From Paragonimus skrjabini miyazakii (Eukaryota; Platyhelminthes; Trematoda; Plagiorchiida; Troglotrematidae), in assembly GCA_014338405.1 (NCBI GenBank), contig JTDE01000020.1, forward strand, positions 5,220-69,219: a stretch of DNA of 64,000 nucleotides, given 5' to 3'. Positions within the stretch are counted from its first letter, which is position 1. Every line of letters starts with the position of its first letter. Positions 44,530 through 57,486 of this stretch are shown here, piece after piece. A program made the position numbers and the translations under genes. Under the pieces are notes generated by a model that had not been told where the DNA came from, did no database searches, and was given only the letters and a program-made list of their open reading frames with translations.

Positions 44530-46031
44530 GATGTAAAAGTTGACGATTAATGCTGGTCTTGTTAGTTCATCGCTTAATGTATTGAGCTGGTTGAACGGCT
44601 TGAATGAGTATCACCGATTTAAATAGCCAATAAATTTGTGCAGCGATCCTCAGTGTCCTTCGAAACCACAAGAGCTTGAGAAAACTGTCAAACGTATGAA
44701 CTCCCTAATGTGAATTGATTTCACGCACAGTCATCATCAAAATCTGGTAAAAGTTCTGAAATTTCCCCAAATTTGGAATAACTTTGAAGCGGTTTACTTT
44801 AATACCTAAACAGTTATTTTACTTTCATTCGCTGGGTATGACGAACGATGAGAAACTAGAGTTGCATCAGTAACTCGTGTGTGCTTGACATGAGACAACA
44901 ATTACCGTGATCTGTACGCCACGTATAGTGATGACGTTAAATTCATAACCATTGGTCACTTTGCTTTATATGGCGCGATCGCCACCTCTACATAAATATA
45001 ACTTAACGCGTTTTACTTATTCTTTCCTACTTCGGATTGGGAGACGACCGAGGGTTTCACGAGATTCGTTGATTCAGTTTCAAACGCTCTCACCGTCTAG
45101 CTTACTCACATGTTTGTTGTATAAATTCAGCGGTTTATCTTCTGTAGCAGCTTTGACATTCTGATGATGTTCATTTGTTTTAAGTGAACCGGAAATTGGA
45201 ATCCGGGAATGGTGAAAGGATTCACTGAAACTCACACATATTCATTCCAGCCATCAGACCGTCGCAAAGTCGAGTTTGTAATTGCTCTCTAAAATTACCC
45301 CAAACTGCCTGATCAGGAACTCTGTCTTTCTGTCTCTCATGTGTTCCGACTAAGTCATGTTCTTTCAACTACCTTGTAGGTGTTTAGAAGTTCTCCAACG
45401 TTGGTTTGAACTTTTCCACTGATCAATTCTCCAACGAAAACTTGACTATTTCAAAGTCACATCCAATGCATCTTTTGCGAAGTTCCGGCGCTTAATTTCA
45501 GAGTGACATTCTGTTCTGATTCTACTATAATATACTAACGCTATTAATTAGCCCTGTATTGTTTCTCGGGTTGTAGATATGTTGTGATCGTATGGAATTA
45601 TTTGGTGCCAACGAATGTGTAATAAAAGTTTCCATTTCAAAATCACATTCACCGATTGCCGTTTAAATTTGAACCTGTTTAACCCACAAGCGATCAAGCC
45701 TTTCCGATATGTCCATATTCAAATAACGTTTATTATTCTACCGAATCGCGTAATTTCCATTTTTGCCACATTTGGAAGTTCAAGTGTTCAATCTTGTGTC
45801 ATCGTCTTGTTTAGGAGCGTCCGCTGATATAACCACTTGTTCAGTCATCCTAGAGGATTAATAACACTGGTTGCTATGTCGTTACCGTTTATTTTCAGAT
45901 GGCTTCTTCAGTAGATACTTTTCTAAAAACGTGTTGTAAACAGCTTCTGAACAAAGACAACATTTTTTTGTATGCGACTTCTAATCATTTGTGTTCGGTG
46001 TTTCACATTTTCACTTATCTGGTCATTCCAG

Positions 46032-46208
46032 AAAGCCTTGAATTGCAACAATTTTGTGAATGACATCAAGCGGACAGCAAATGTTGCTAAAATCTCTTAC
46101 ACAATAAATCTGAATCTCATTTGTGGCAAAGCCGTGCATTCACAATCGAGGTGGCACCGATATCAATTTCTGAGTGTACATTTATTTCAAGTTTACGAAC
46201 GTTTTTAA
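46032..46208 (+). other. Companion gene terminal exon (block C), open
   Basis: Follows CTGGTCATTCCAG. Reads KALNCNNFVNDIKR, KISYTINLNLICGKAVHSQS, RWHRYQFLSVHLFQVYERF and TAA. Against 41383-41559 there is no indel, and WHRY, LS, LFQ and the final stop are kept, but many replacement differences occur elsewhere. This is either relaxed decay or rapid change; the equal length and open frame make it worth testing. Confidence 0.4.
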
Positions 46209-49200
46209 TTCTGTAGTCAATTACAGCCTCACGATGTTTGCACGCTTCTCATAAGCAGATAAATACATCCAGTTAAACTACTCAATTTCCGTGTTTGCGG
46301 AAACTTTACTGTTCTTGTTTCGAAGGAGATTTTGTCTAAGCGGTAGCGGTGGATGTTTGTAAACGTTGGTAACTTTGCCCGTCAGTAATAGTCTGAATCC
46401 ATTTCTGCGCTTTCCTGCACATCAACGGTTAAATTACGAAGACGATAACAATTTGTAAAACTTGCGAACTTCAAGTATACATTGAGTGCTAATCACGGTC
46501 GATTTTAACTTTTCCAAGGCACTTGTCGGACGCAGTATCTATCACTGGTAATCAGGGTAAGTCCTAAGATATCTAGTGCTGTTGCACATTTTACACCGAA
46601 ATGCTGGCATTTTTCTGTGATTTGGCCCAGGGTTGCATCTCAGCATGTTAGGATGGTCGGATACCTGGTGCGATTGTTGTCAAATACTGCATCTGTAAAC
46701 ACCATAGTGCTGTTGTACTGAATGGGATGAATTGTAGTTAACACAAAATCTCAAACTATTACTCGCAGTTCGAAATGGACTTTCCGAAATCTCCAAATCC
46801 AAACCCTTTTGTTCTAAAATATCTAATGGCTTAAACGTAGCGTTCGGTGGAATACGGTGTTCTCCGTTAATAAGAGTTAAAACTATAAGCTTTTCAAAAC
46901 ACCACAGTATTCCAATAATCGAAACTGGATGTTTATGAACGCGTTCTGATACACAACTCTATGTTACTGAGCATCATTTGACTCGTAAAATTCTTGGTTA
47001 TGGACGCGTTGAAGGATGTGTTAAGGGAACAGAAACTTGCAGTCATAATTGACGAGCTCTATTCTGATAAGGTAGCTGAATTATCGTGGCCATCAGTATT
47101 TATTGGCTATCGTGAGCTACATTTAGGATGTAACGACAGATCACACAGCGCCACTCAAAACGACAAGACTAACGTTGTTGCTGTGCCCAACTATATGTTG
47201 ACCTGACCGTTATAGCACAAACTAATTGGCTGATGTTTTATTGTGACTAACCTTCACTTGAACTATTTCACAGCTACTGCAAGGCAAGCTGAGTTTCTTG
47301 CATATATTTTCAAATAAATGCATAGCATCAAATTATTTCACTACTGAACACCACGTCTGAACAACCGACATCTTCTCTGCTACAGTGTTTGTTTGGAGAC
47401 AGCTTCAAAGTGTTGTTCATGAGCTAGTCAAATTCATGTACGACTTCAACCCTATTAAAATCGGTCATATTGCTAGCGTCAAGTTATGTTCATGTTCAAT
47501 TATCTGCCTTAGTCTTTCATATAAAATTGTGGCGAAAATAAAGAGTAAAGTGGATCTTTTTACAAAATGATAACCAAAATCAACGAATAAACGTCACATG
47601 ACGTGTAGTAAATTTAGACTGTGGAAGGTGTTAGCAGACGGCCAATTACCAGCGTTGTAAGGAGAACCAAAGAGCGCAAGTAGGATGATTTATTAAAAAG
47701 TGGGTTGCATCTATTTCCTACCAACTCATGTTAATGCGTGCACTGATTCGATGCAAACTGAATTACAAAACAATTAAGCCTCCACAACATTATCATCCAG
47801 AATCACTCGAGGTAATTGCCCATGTGTGAATCCAAATAAAATTAGGTAGGATATCGCAATTTACTCAGCAAAATGCAAAAGTTTCAAACGCTCCCATACA
47901 CAAAAGGCTTCAGGTTTCTTCAACGTTTATCGTAAAACTTACTGACAAACATCGTCTTCTGTAAGAATCCTTGCTACAACCGTGTTTATTCGCTTGTCTG
48001 TTCCGTGAGCATGAATCAGTGTAGGTCTGCTATAGGCAGTCTGACAGGAACTCAGCGCCTCTCTTCAGTTGTGAAAACAATTTTGTGATTAAGAAAATTT
48101 CTACAAGAATGAGTTGTCCTGATTGTTTATCGTCACTAAAATACGTGCAATGTGGTCCAACGCGACATGAGGTCAGATCAATGAGGTCACAGTATTTCTC
48201 TTTGAAAACAGCTGAGTCAAGCGCTGATGCTCAAATATAACGTAGATTAAACAACACTGAAACAAGTTGTTGGAAAACAGCAATGAACGTCTTGTCTGTT
48301 TACGTGGATGACTGGGAATAAATGGTAGTGTCCTGGGTGAGGCGTGGTGTTCTAAATTGGATTGCAAAAACAACTTCAGCCGCAAACTGATGTATATTTG
48401 TTGTGAACTGACCTGATGAGATGACTATAAATTCATCTTCTACACTGGCCACTTTCAGATGGTTAATAACCACGGCATCTGTTTGCATGCCACTACAACG
48501 AAACCTGGCGTAATTGCTCATGAGATTATCCACACAGATGCAAAATGCAGTCCCAGATTGAAAAAATTAACCCCGACTCGTCCTCAAGGGATGATGATCC
48601 TAAAACACATTATAACACACTATCTGAGTCCTTCTCACTAAATGAAGCACCGCACTCATGCTTATTTGGTAGGATTATTGTAGTCAAGAAGACTGTCTTC
48701 GAGTGTTGTTTCTATACCCAAATGGATTCACTCCTTAACAAACTAGACGAGCTTCTTCAAAGGAAAATGCATTCAAAACAGGTATCACCGGTTCCCCTTG
48801 TAATGCAAACGTGCAGGGCTGTTTATTGTCCGTCTCTTTTGTGACTGTTTTACACTGATATAAAAATCGATGAAAAATGTGTTGTATCACCTCATTACGG
48901 ATCACACCTGAAGGCCTCACCTATTATGTATAGGGTTTCTACCGCATTTACCCAAATCAGTCTGGCATGTGAATTCCATCACTCAAACACTCACTCTTTT
49001 AAATGGTTTGACTTATAAATCGCTCTCTGAGTACAATTTTGGCGACGCGGCCTTGCACAGTATTCTCGGCAAGCCACTATCCTCATGTTTTTATCAAATA
49101 TTAATCACTGGAGACGTTAACCACGCGGGGCTAGATTTCACGAACTAGTTAGCGTTGCAACTCCTTCCTCCGCCAAGAAACTCATGCAGACAGTAATGGC

Positions 49201-49645
49201 AGCTGAACCAGTCTGGAATTTTGGAGACCGTACCAGGTAGCTGATGGGTTCAGCGCCGGTTCGTCTTGGTTGTATTTTTATCATCGTGATTTACATGTCC
49301 CCCAATATAAGAATCACAGCCTCACTTGATTATAGTAATCACGGGTTAATTGATTTCAACTACCTACACTGGATATGATTAACTATATTTGTGGACGGAT
49401 TATTGCTTCCGTGTTTCACTGCAGGTTGTTAGCTTAAATGTTATTCTGAATTTACAAACAAGATTACGTTTTTCTGCTTGCAACCATTCTTACTTCATAT
49501 TCATGAGAAAAGAAAAAAGTTATTCAACCACCACCAACACAAAGATAACAGCTTTGAGAGAAGAATCGTTGACATCCCTCTAACAACATAATGACCTTTT
49601 TATGTAGGTACGCTTACCTGCACCCTAGATTCTACATTTTACAGG

Positions 49646-49734
49646 TTCACGCAAAACCCTTGCCAGTGATGGACACCTTGTGAAAACGTCGAAAATTTGT
49701 ACCGGATCAAACGATCGAATGTGAAAATGGATGA
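49646..49734 (+). other. Exon-like end piece, partner of 44446-44529
   Basis: Preceded by CTACATTTTACAG, a good acceptor, which is also present at the equivalent place near 23059 (ATTTTACAG) and near 60855 (TTTCTAG then GTTCACCC). Downstream, AATGTATTGAGCTGGTTGAA is shared with the first block. Confidence 0.3.
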
Positions 49735-50339
49735 TTAATGCTGGTGTTGTTAATTTGTCGCTTAATGTATTGAGCTGGTTGAACGACTTGAATGAGTATC
49801 ACTGAGTTAAACTGCTACTACATTTCTGCAACGGTTCTCAGTGTCTTTCGAAACAATGACGACTTAAGAAAACAGGATGTAAGCATTACAAGCGCTGTCA
49901 AACTTGTGAACTCCTTCTTGTGAAATGATTCGAAGCAGATTTACGGTCAAACCGAGTCAATGTTCTGAAATTCTTTCTAAATTAGGAACAACTTTGCAGC
50001 AGTTCACTAAAATATTTAAACAGTTATCATTTTAATTCCCTTCTCTGGGTTGGTCGAATAATGAGAAACTATTGTCGCATCATTAACTCATGTGTGAATA
50101 GGATTTTCCACATGCAACATAAATTAGGATAATTTGTACGCCACCTAGACTGATCGATCCAAATTAGAAACTACTTTTAACATTGGCTTATATGGTGTGG
50201 TCAGTGTCTTTACAAAAATATTACCAAAGACGTTTTACCATCTCCCGTCCGATCTCGGGTTAAAAATGACCGAGTATTTCACAACCTTCCTTTATTCAGT
50301 TTAACACGCACACAGAACTTGTCTGTTTCAAATTCCCAT

Positions 50340-50735
50340 CCTTGACGACCGACGGTCACACACTTTAGCTTTGTTACTGCATTGAGATTATCATCAAACT
50401 TAGTCGCTTTTGAAACAAAGCGGCAAACTTGGATTTCGACCATATCAGAGTCCATGTGTGCTGCACATTTTTCCTAGGGTCGAGGACCAATCTCCAGCAT
50501 CACACTCATGAGATGAAAATGCCTAACACGGGATCAGTGAGCCCATGCTAACAGTAACTGATGAACTGGATCCGAATCAGTGAACACGAATGCCGTGTGC
50601 ATAGTAGTCTGTCCGACACGCACTAGCTGAAAATCTACGTGAACGTGGAGTCTGTGATAAAACGTGTCTGCCCCTCAATTTCTACCAACCAACTCACTGA
50701 ATGTTCATCGGAAATAATATTGTTGAGCCAGTGCG
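50340..50735. other. No recognised gene
   Basis: Sequence between the tandem duplication and the next repeat; short frames only. Confidence 0.35.
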
Positions 50736-50739
50736 TTAT

Positions 50740-51420
50740 ACACCCCAGATACGTTCTTCCACATTTACCAATAACACTCAAAATTTGTGAGGATATTGTG
50801 CCTAGTTGAAACTTGGTCAGTTTGATGTTTATTGCCACTTGTTGAAAACCTCACCATCTGCTGTTGTGTATCTGATCGCCCACGGCTAATGTGAAAGGAA
50901 CGGGTGATGAGGATATTTGTTATTCAAGATATTTCAAATGTTGACCATGTTCACAATTTCTCTTCTAGTCTCAAATTGATATGGTGGTCTGGTGTTCATT
51001 TGATAAAAGAGGATATAAAGCCACACAACCACGCTATAGGTCTACATGTGACAAATGTGTTACCTATAACACCTTTTCAGGCATATATGAGAACGTAATG
51101 TTTTGCGGTAGGTTGTGTTTGAATGTTCATTGTTCACTTGTTCACCAGTAGTTGTTTTTCATTTCACTTCTGACAATGTATGCCATATTCTGACCTCTGG
51201 CATGATACAGGCAATGTGGCTGGCAGCAGTGTGTTGAGAATCATGTGTAAATAATGTGTTATTTTGGCGAAAGAATGTTGAGTACCACATATTATTAAAC
51301 CTTACTGTAGGCGTAATGACTACATCTACATATCCAATGAACTGCACGAGCTGTTCACTTAATATTTTGACCGCAGATTAGTAGCCAAATTACGTAAATT
51401 ATTCCTTAAACCAAAGTTAG
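50740..51420. repeat. Repeat R1 extended copy, partner 55755-56430
   Basis: Starts ACGTTCTTCCACATTTACCA and continues with TTGTGAGGATATTGTG, GTTTGATGTTTA(T/C), TTGAAAACC, GTATCTGATC, then the R1 core (GATGAGGATAT...), CAGGCATA and GTATGCCATATTCTGACCTC. The partner 5 kb to the right matches over about 650 bp. The R1 core alone recurs at 7985 and 24170. Confidence 0.65.
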
Positions 51421-51719
51421 CTAAATATTGTAATCAGAATTGAAATATATAAAGAAACGATGGAACATATAAGAATCGCAGAACACAATAACCCAAAATA
51501 ACACAGAACGTATATTGCCGAATCGTACGTATAAACCGATTGTACAAGATATTAGATTGGTAAAACAATTACATAGCAGAAGGAGACAAAGCATGTCAAT
51601 CATGTGTATCACACTATTAAGCTGTTGAACATAAAACACCTCCTAGTTTCTGAAGTACACGACGAATCCTACCACATGAGGTGCAAAAACAACACTCCAA
51701 GAACTGAACCCGTACAGGA

Positions 51720-52330
51720 GTGACGAGAATGGAGACCCTGGCGACAAGTTACTTTTGGTGACTGACTACTGACTTAAATATCAAACAATTTCTGAAGTCA
51801 TGTAAAGTGTGCCACAGATACCGGCGTAATAATTTTCTTGGACCAGTACAGTCTTAGTGTTAGGTAGATGGACTATGGTAGCAGCTACATGTGGACTACT
51901 TTGGTTTGATTAATGGCCTGACGTGTTTGTCTGCATTCACTGTTCACTGCAAGTAGATTAATATCTATCCCATCATAGTTGCTGACTCGCAGTCCCCGAT
52001 AATCAACATCTGATCTTTGTTTGCGAGACTTGGCTTACTTTGGACATTTTGTACTCGCAACAGATCGCTTTCATTGTTGAAGAGTTCCTGCAATTTTCGC
52101 ACAACAGTGTCCTGTAACACATAAAGCAAGTGTCACACTACCCTACATCGGATGGTCTGAAGGAATACGTAGTTCAGACTGCCAGAAAATATCTCTCCAA
52201 GCAGTATTCTGAGATGACAAAAACCAAAGCAGATCGATTTGTGTTTGCGCACAGAACAACACCAGATGAGTCGACAGGGAAGTCTCCTACATGGTCGACT
52301 TTTTTCAGAAAGTTATGAACAAGGCTAAAT
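51720..52330 (+). pseudogene. pol: gypsy integrase remnant (zinc domain and core)
   Basis: Plus-strand pieces follow integrase order: FLKSCKVCHRYRR (zinc-finger CxxC), QLHVDYFGLINGLTCLSAFT (first Asp block, usually HIDFAGPV-x-G), LFARLGLLWTF (usually LFARFGLPxTLVTDNG), EEFLQFSHNSVL, then SHYPTSDGLKEYVVQTARKY (usually PYHPxSNGLAERAVQT; the Glu position reads KEY) and RFVFAHRTTPDESTGKSPTW (usually RTTPHSTTGRSPAEL). Several frame changes and a stop occur. This is a K02A2.6-like gypsy lineage, different from the other relics. Confidence 0.8.
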
Positions 52331-52789
52331 TTAATTTTCAAGGCAATCGCAGATGCATCGTAAGAAAGCAAGAGAACACACAGCGTAGGAGAAGAATACA
52401 ACTGTAGCACTCAAATTCAGTTTATACTAACCTGCCTCACGAGAAACGTTGGCGCTCCGTCACAGTCATTATTGAACAGTATGTTGGAAGTAGTTCTACC
52501 TCCATTGACAGTTATATTTTGGTCACCCGAAGTGCACAAGTGATATAAAATGCGTGGGCATGATTGAACAAATGAGTCACGGTACAAGCATAAAACTCAT
52601 AATGTTACATTGAAGAGAAACGGAACTGGTAGGGAATTACATGGTAATTTCTTCATTCATCGCGTACTTACCGCTTATGACAAACGTCCATGGAAATAAT
52701 GTGATTGGTTCTGAACAGTGCCTAGATAGATTATGGATTGTAGTGGACAAGTGGGTATGCGCTTGACTCTCAGTCACTAGCAACTTAAA

Positions 52790-53195
52790 TCACTTTCATG
52801 AAGAGCTACCGAAAAATAGTCCCAACAGACATCGAACTGAAGAACGCAGCGGGGTTTGAAAATAAACCGTAAGTTTCCAGTAATGGTTGAAAACGCGTAA
52901 AGCAGTTAGTTCTAGCATAGTCTGGGACAAACAGCAGCAACCAAGAGAAGATAGTAAAGAGACATGTAGTGCGCTCCAGCCCACTTGGCGGCACTTGAAA
53001 TAGCCCAAAGTGAAAAGTGCGTAGAACTTTTGGGTGCGTTAAGCTATGTTCGTGAAGGTCCGCGTTGAACAACGTTGATGATGAATCATTAGGAAAATGG
53101 CAGACATTCGCTATGTGCGATTAGTCGAACAACTAAAGAAAGTAGTACTGAGTTCATATCAGGTCTTCTGTAGCAGGAGTACACAGAATCAGGTT
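52790..53195 (-). repeat. Repeat R2, inverted partner of 12850-13275
   Basis: The reverse complement of this segment aligns with 12850-13275 along its length (for example CCTGCTACAG, CGACTAATCGCACA, ACGCACTTTTC and CATTACTGGAAA-TTACGGTTT). The two copies are about 40 kb apart. Confidence 0.6.
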
Positions 53196-53199
53196 TAGA

Positions 53200-54555
53200 G
53201 AACAGATAATTGAAAAAACACGGATTCAGCCGGGATCCTCAGAGAAGCTCACGACCGTTGACCACTGCAGGCTCGACATCTTTATGGAGCTCCCCAAATA
53301 TAGCGGTCGAACTCTGGAAGGTGTTGACATCACAGAAAATCCTGTCAGTGTGTGGGCATCCTAGGGGTACGACTGTTCTCTAATTAATCTATGAGCCTTC
53401 ACACCGTGATTTTTGAGTGTGCCGACCGCATTTAGTGTAAATCCCACGGAATAGTTTAAATGTACTCGTGTAACACTACTTCACCCATTGACGTGATATC
53501 ACTTACTCCCGGAATGTTAAATACTTTCAAAAATTACCAAAGCTGCCGTTTCGATTTTATATGTGAGCATCAGGATTTACAACATTTGTTGAACTGTCAA
53601 AACATGATAGACAGGCAGCTTTCATAGCCACAAAACCCGTTATTCACAGGTACAAGGTACATAGAAAGTCGTACGTTACGGAAATTAATCGCCAGTCAGA
53701 TGTGGTCTCGCGTTCACTGACCGCTTACCTAGAGCTTTGGTTTGTCATTTCCTCAGCCTGGTACATAGACGCGGCCAGCCCGTGTGTTTAAGGACCTGAG
53801 AGGAAGCTGAAGTGAGTATGTGCAGTGAAATAAAATGGCGGCATACGGCATGCTATTACACCAGCAACACTGGAATTCAAAAGACACTTGTACGATTGGT
53901 AGGGTTTTGAAATATTCGAACCGCACCGTATGCAGTGGCATAAGTGACGGAAATTACACCACATTTTGTACGATGGCAGATAGCCGGTCCTAATAACTCT
54001 GTATTTTTGTATGAGTTGATTGTGTGACGACAGTCAAGGCTTTTGACTGATCACGCGCATCACGAAAAGTGATCAGACATATGAAACCTAAAATTACAGA
54101 GTTAGTATGTTCGTTAATTCTATTTGTACGTTTGTTTGGTTCATATGGAATGGGGTGGGTGGGTACAAGCAGAATTTCTCTAGGATGAAACTGGAACTAG
54201 AATCTTCAACTGAGTATATCGACTCTGTTCTCCATGGTATTACAGAAGTCGCAAAGAGGGTTGTCTTCCCAACCGCACACATAGAACAGATGAAAGAAAA
54301 ATACCCCAGATATATAATTATTTTATGGAGTAGACTCCATACATGTGTTTGGTTGAAAAGTGTTACCCAAATGTCTGACCTCTTGAAGAGAGTACTGATG
54401 GGGCATTATTTGGAAGTCGAATGCTGAAGGCTGGTATTCCAAAAGTATACGGAATAACCTATTTGTAGATAGCTGGTAATTAATTCTCGATCGAATATGC
54501 TGCGTTTTACTTGCGTTGGTTGAAGTTACTATGAGAATCGGACTGATGGCTGATT
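53200..54555. other. No recognised gene
   Basis: Contains a 106-codon plus frame at 54107-54427 (KLELESSTEYIDSVLHGI, FPTAHIEQMKEKYPRY) overlapping a minus frame. No signal peptide cleavage logic or known domain. Because a gypsy relic follows immediately, this may be its upstream, unrecognisable part. Confidence 0.3.
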
Positions 54556-54559
54556 TTGA

Positions 54560-55200
54560 CCATCAAGTGATTGCTGTATAACAACGACAACGACAAAGTT
54601 TGATGCACCATCAGAAAGGAAAAGACGTGTATTTGCATCACAAAGACTGTGTTCGATGACGCGATATCAGGTCCCTTTGACCGCCGGGGAAGATCGTTAA
54701 AGAGAGTTTCGTACAGAGTAACGGTTTGAGTGGAACAAGTTTGCGAAGAGTTTTAAGATAACTTGGCGATGGTGAGTAAATCGCTGATAGCGGTTACGTA
54801 TGCGTTGGACGCGTCAGAGTTGGGTCATTGCTGCAGGCGTCGGAAAAGTTGCCAAGGATTGAGCTTTGTTTGATAAGGTGGTTATGGCTGCCTGCCAAAT
54901 ATTCGATAAAATATTCCTGGAAACACATATCGATGTTCATTAATATACTTCTTTGCACAAGGTGGCAGAAAACAGTAAGAAAGAGGCGTACTGTATGTTG
55001 GAGCGGCTGGCAATTCAAACTGCACAAATTTGAGCGTACGGAAATAGTGGTTTTGCTACCTTTCGTCCAGGAAATGCTGAAATGCTTAGGCAGACTCACA
55101 ATTTCAAGCCAAGTGATCATCGTCCGTCACGGCCGCATCGACACTCAAAATGGCTATCTAAACTTCGCAAATGAACGATTCCATTTTCCGACGAATCTGG
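54560..55200 (+). pseudogene. pol: gypsy pol remnant (RNase H end and integrase linker)
   Basis: Pieces in order: VFASQRLCSMTRYQV (usually VAYASKSLTxxE), LPRIELCLIRWLWLPAKYSI (usually PPRLxRxLLRLQxYD), MFINILLCTR (usually MxIADTLSRA), KTVRKRRTVCWSGWQFKLHK (usually ARETVWWPGMNxDIE). Spread over frames, so inactive. The match is loose and the call moderate. It may belong to the same lineage as 51720-52330. Confidence 0.45.
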
Positions 55201-55209
55201 TTTAAACAT

Positions 55210-55750
55210 CTGACGCCGTCTACCGACAAAATGCTGGCGTTTTCTAATTGCATCATATCAATTCCGACGCTGATGGTAAGGTATTGGACACTATCTATCT
55301 TATGAGATAATACTTTTCCCCATGTCCGCCCCACTCTATCAGCCATGTAACCTGCTTTCCAAAACTCAACTGTCATCACGATTCGGATAAAAGAAGTGAA
55401 GAATCACCTTCACCTTAGAAGCTAGTGATCAACCGGTATGCGTCCAATTGATCGTCAGCTTTCTCTTGTACCAACAAAGGAAACATCATTTCGTTGGTTT
55501 CACCGAAACAGCAAATGCCCGTTTAACTGTTCCAGGAATAATTTCGAAATGTCATATCGGACAAGCCTGTTGATAACAAATGTATCGTTGATAATAGAAC
55601 CGAAGGGAGTTGAATTCTAAAAAGAACGAGAACCACTTTTCCAATCAACCTGCCTGCATTGCGGACAACTAACGAACGTCAAATCACAACGTGAGTTAAA
55701 AGGAGACTTTCACTAGATCCAGGTTATGGCTATAATTTTGTTGGATATTC
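55210..55750. other. No recognised gene
   Basis: Short frames on both strands without motifs, ending where the R1-type repeat begins. Confidence 0.35.
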
Positions 55751-55754
55751 ACCA

Positions 55755-56430
55755 TAACAGGCGTTCTTCCACATTTACCAATAATACTCAGAAATAGTGA
55801 GGAAATTGTGTCTAGTTGACACTCGATTAGTTTGATGTTTACGGCCATTGGTTGAAAACCCCACCATCTACTGTCGGGTATCTGATCATTCACGACGAAT
55901 GTGAAGGGAACTGAAAATGAAGATATTAGTTATTCAACACATTTCAGACGTTCACCATGTACAGAATTTCTTTTCCAGTTTCACACACTGCGTCGGTGGT
56001 CCGGTGTTTATCTGACAGAGAAGGATAGAAAGCCACACAACGTGTGGTGTTACCTATAATACCTTCACAGGCATAAGTACGAGAATGTAGTGTATTGCCG
56101 TAGCATGTGTTCGAATGTTCATTTTTCGGTCGTGATATCAGCCGGTAATTTTTTCATTGCATTTATAACAGCGTGTGCCATTTTCTGACCTCCAACATGA
56201 TACAAGCCATGTGACTGACCACGGTGTGTTGGGAATGATGCGAAAATATCTGTTAAATTTTCAAAACAGTAATTCACCTTATATTACTTTACGCAGAAGG
56301 AATGGGCAAACAAGTTTTATCAAATGCGCACGCTGCATGATTAATATTTCAGTGAAATCCAGTTGTACATGTTGAAACGTGGTGTGGAAATGCACCGATT
56401 AATTGAGCAGTTACTCAGCTATGAGTGAAG
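55755..56430. repeat. Repeat R1 extended copy, partner 50740-51420
   Basis: Begins GCGTTCTTCCACATTTACCA and follows its partner through ACATGATACAAGCCATGTG to GCATGATTAATATTT. Same orientation. Confidence 0.65.
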
Positions 56431-56439
56431 TTGATAGTA

Positions 56440-57049
56440 GAAAGTCAAAAACATTTCAGCAGTAGCTCGTGTATAGATCGGCAGGCAACATTCAGGAGTA
56501 ATGGTGAAATGCAGTGTATAATTAAAATATGGTATGTGTGATGAACAGGTGTGGTTTCATTCAGGTGAGCGACAGTGTAACACTGCAATTTAAGCACTAA
56601 TCGAGAATAGATTACGTGAAGACATTCTGTGTGCGAATGTTTCTTGAATTATTCAAAATTCAAAATGAATGAGCTGATCTGATTAGCAGTTTCCTTCCAG
56701 GAGGATAACTTATGCCAATAACTGTATGGCCATTGCAACAGTTCGATGAATATTGTGTTAAGGTATTATTTCATTACATCGTCGGCGGCATACCAGCTAT
56801 CACACTGAAACAATTTCAACAAAACTGTGTTATTGGCATACTCAAATTTGAGAGCAATTTATTCGGATTGCCTAAGGATAGACACTGGCGTGTGGAAGTG
56901 ATGGGTGCATAGCTCCTATATCGATGAGATTCGGTCGCGCTGGATTTCAGTTCAGCTGTGATGGGAAACAAATCAAAAATTTTGGAATGAACAAAACACA
57001 ATATCGTTGCGGGTGGTTATCACTAGAATGGATCATTAAGTTGCGTTAA
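56440..57049. other. No recognised gene
   Basis: AT-rich DNA with two mutually overlapping frames (56712-56912 plus, 57001-56816 minus). Confidence 0.35.
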
Positions 57050-57486
57050 AACAAAAAGCAGTGTCACAGATTATTTCAACTTTAATATTGCCTACATCAA
57101 CGCAATTATTTGCGCGTCGTTTCTTTTACAATCTCAGATGGCTAGCAATACGGAGTTTGAATAATATCTATGGTAGACGGAAGGAACTATAGTTAACATC
57201 ACGTTAAAATCTGATCTACTGAGTTGTTTGGGTATGTGATAACATCATGTGCATTTGTAATCAAGCCTTTCCTCAAGGTAGTATGCACGGAAATGATGAG
57301 CATCTTGAGATAACATGCGTGTGAGTAGCACAGGCACAAAATACAGAAGGACAACTAACCAATCATCCCTCGATAAGCACCAGCTCAATTTCACTAACCA
57401 ATAGAATGTATGCAGCCAAAAAACAGCCGACCTATATTGTACAAACATTTATGAAATGAGCAGTTACAATTCGGAAGTCATCAAAT
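57050..57486 (+). promoter_or_regulatory. Upstream block of gene copy 4
   Basis: CCAAT at 57359-57363 (TAACCAATCATC), then CACCAGCTCAATTTCAC, shared with copy 2. A TATA-like CTATATTGTA lies at about 57432, some 50 bases before the ATG. AGCAGTTACAATTCGGAAGT just before the ATG is shared with copy 3. Farther up, GTTTGAATAATATCTATG matches the blocks of copies 1 and 2. Confidence 0.5.

Larger units (their letters stand above)
40455..45065. repeat. Tandem duplication, first block
   Basis: Direct repeat with 45066-50330. Shared landmarks in order are GCGGTTTATCTTC (40522 and 45131), ATTCCAGCCAT(G/C)AGACCGTC, GTTGTAGATATGTTGTGATC (40942 and 45570), GCACCGATAT with the terminal exon at 41559 and 46208, GTCCTAAGATAT-like with TAGTGCTGTTGCACA, CGTGTTTATTCGCTTGTCTG (43559 and about 47981), ACTACAACGAAACCTGG, and TGTACGCCAC near the right ends. 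Divergence is high. This block has an extra segment at about 42300-42660 not seen in the second. Confidence 0.75.
45066..50330. repeat. Tandem duplication, second block
   Basis: Partner of 40455-45065. It is longer, mainly because of an insertion-like stretch at about 49290-49640 between sequence matching 44430 and sequence matching 44446 onward. It includes a gag fragment (45120-45440) copied from the edge of the gypsy relic, which shows that the duplication occurred after that element inserted. Confidence 0.75.

Noticed and set aside
54107..54427. 106-codon open frame beginning with a hydrophobic stretch
   Set aside because: An overlapping minus-strand frame, no family resemblance, no splice or repeat partner. 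Left as unassigned.
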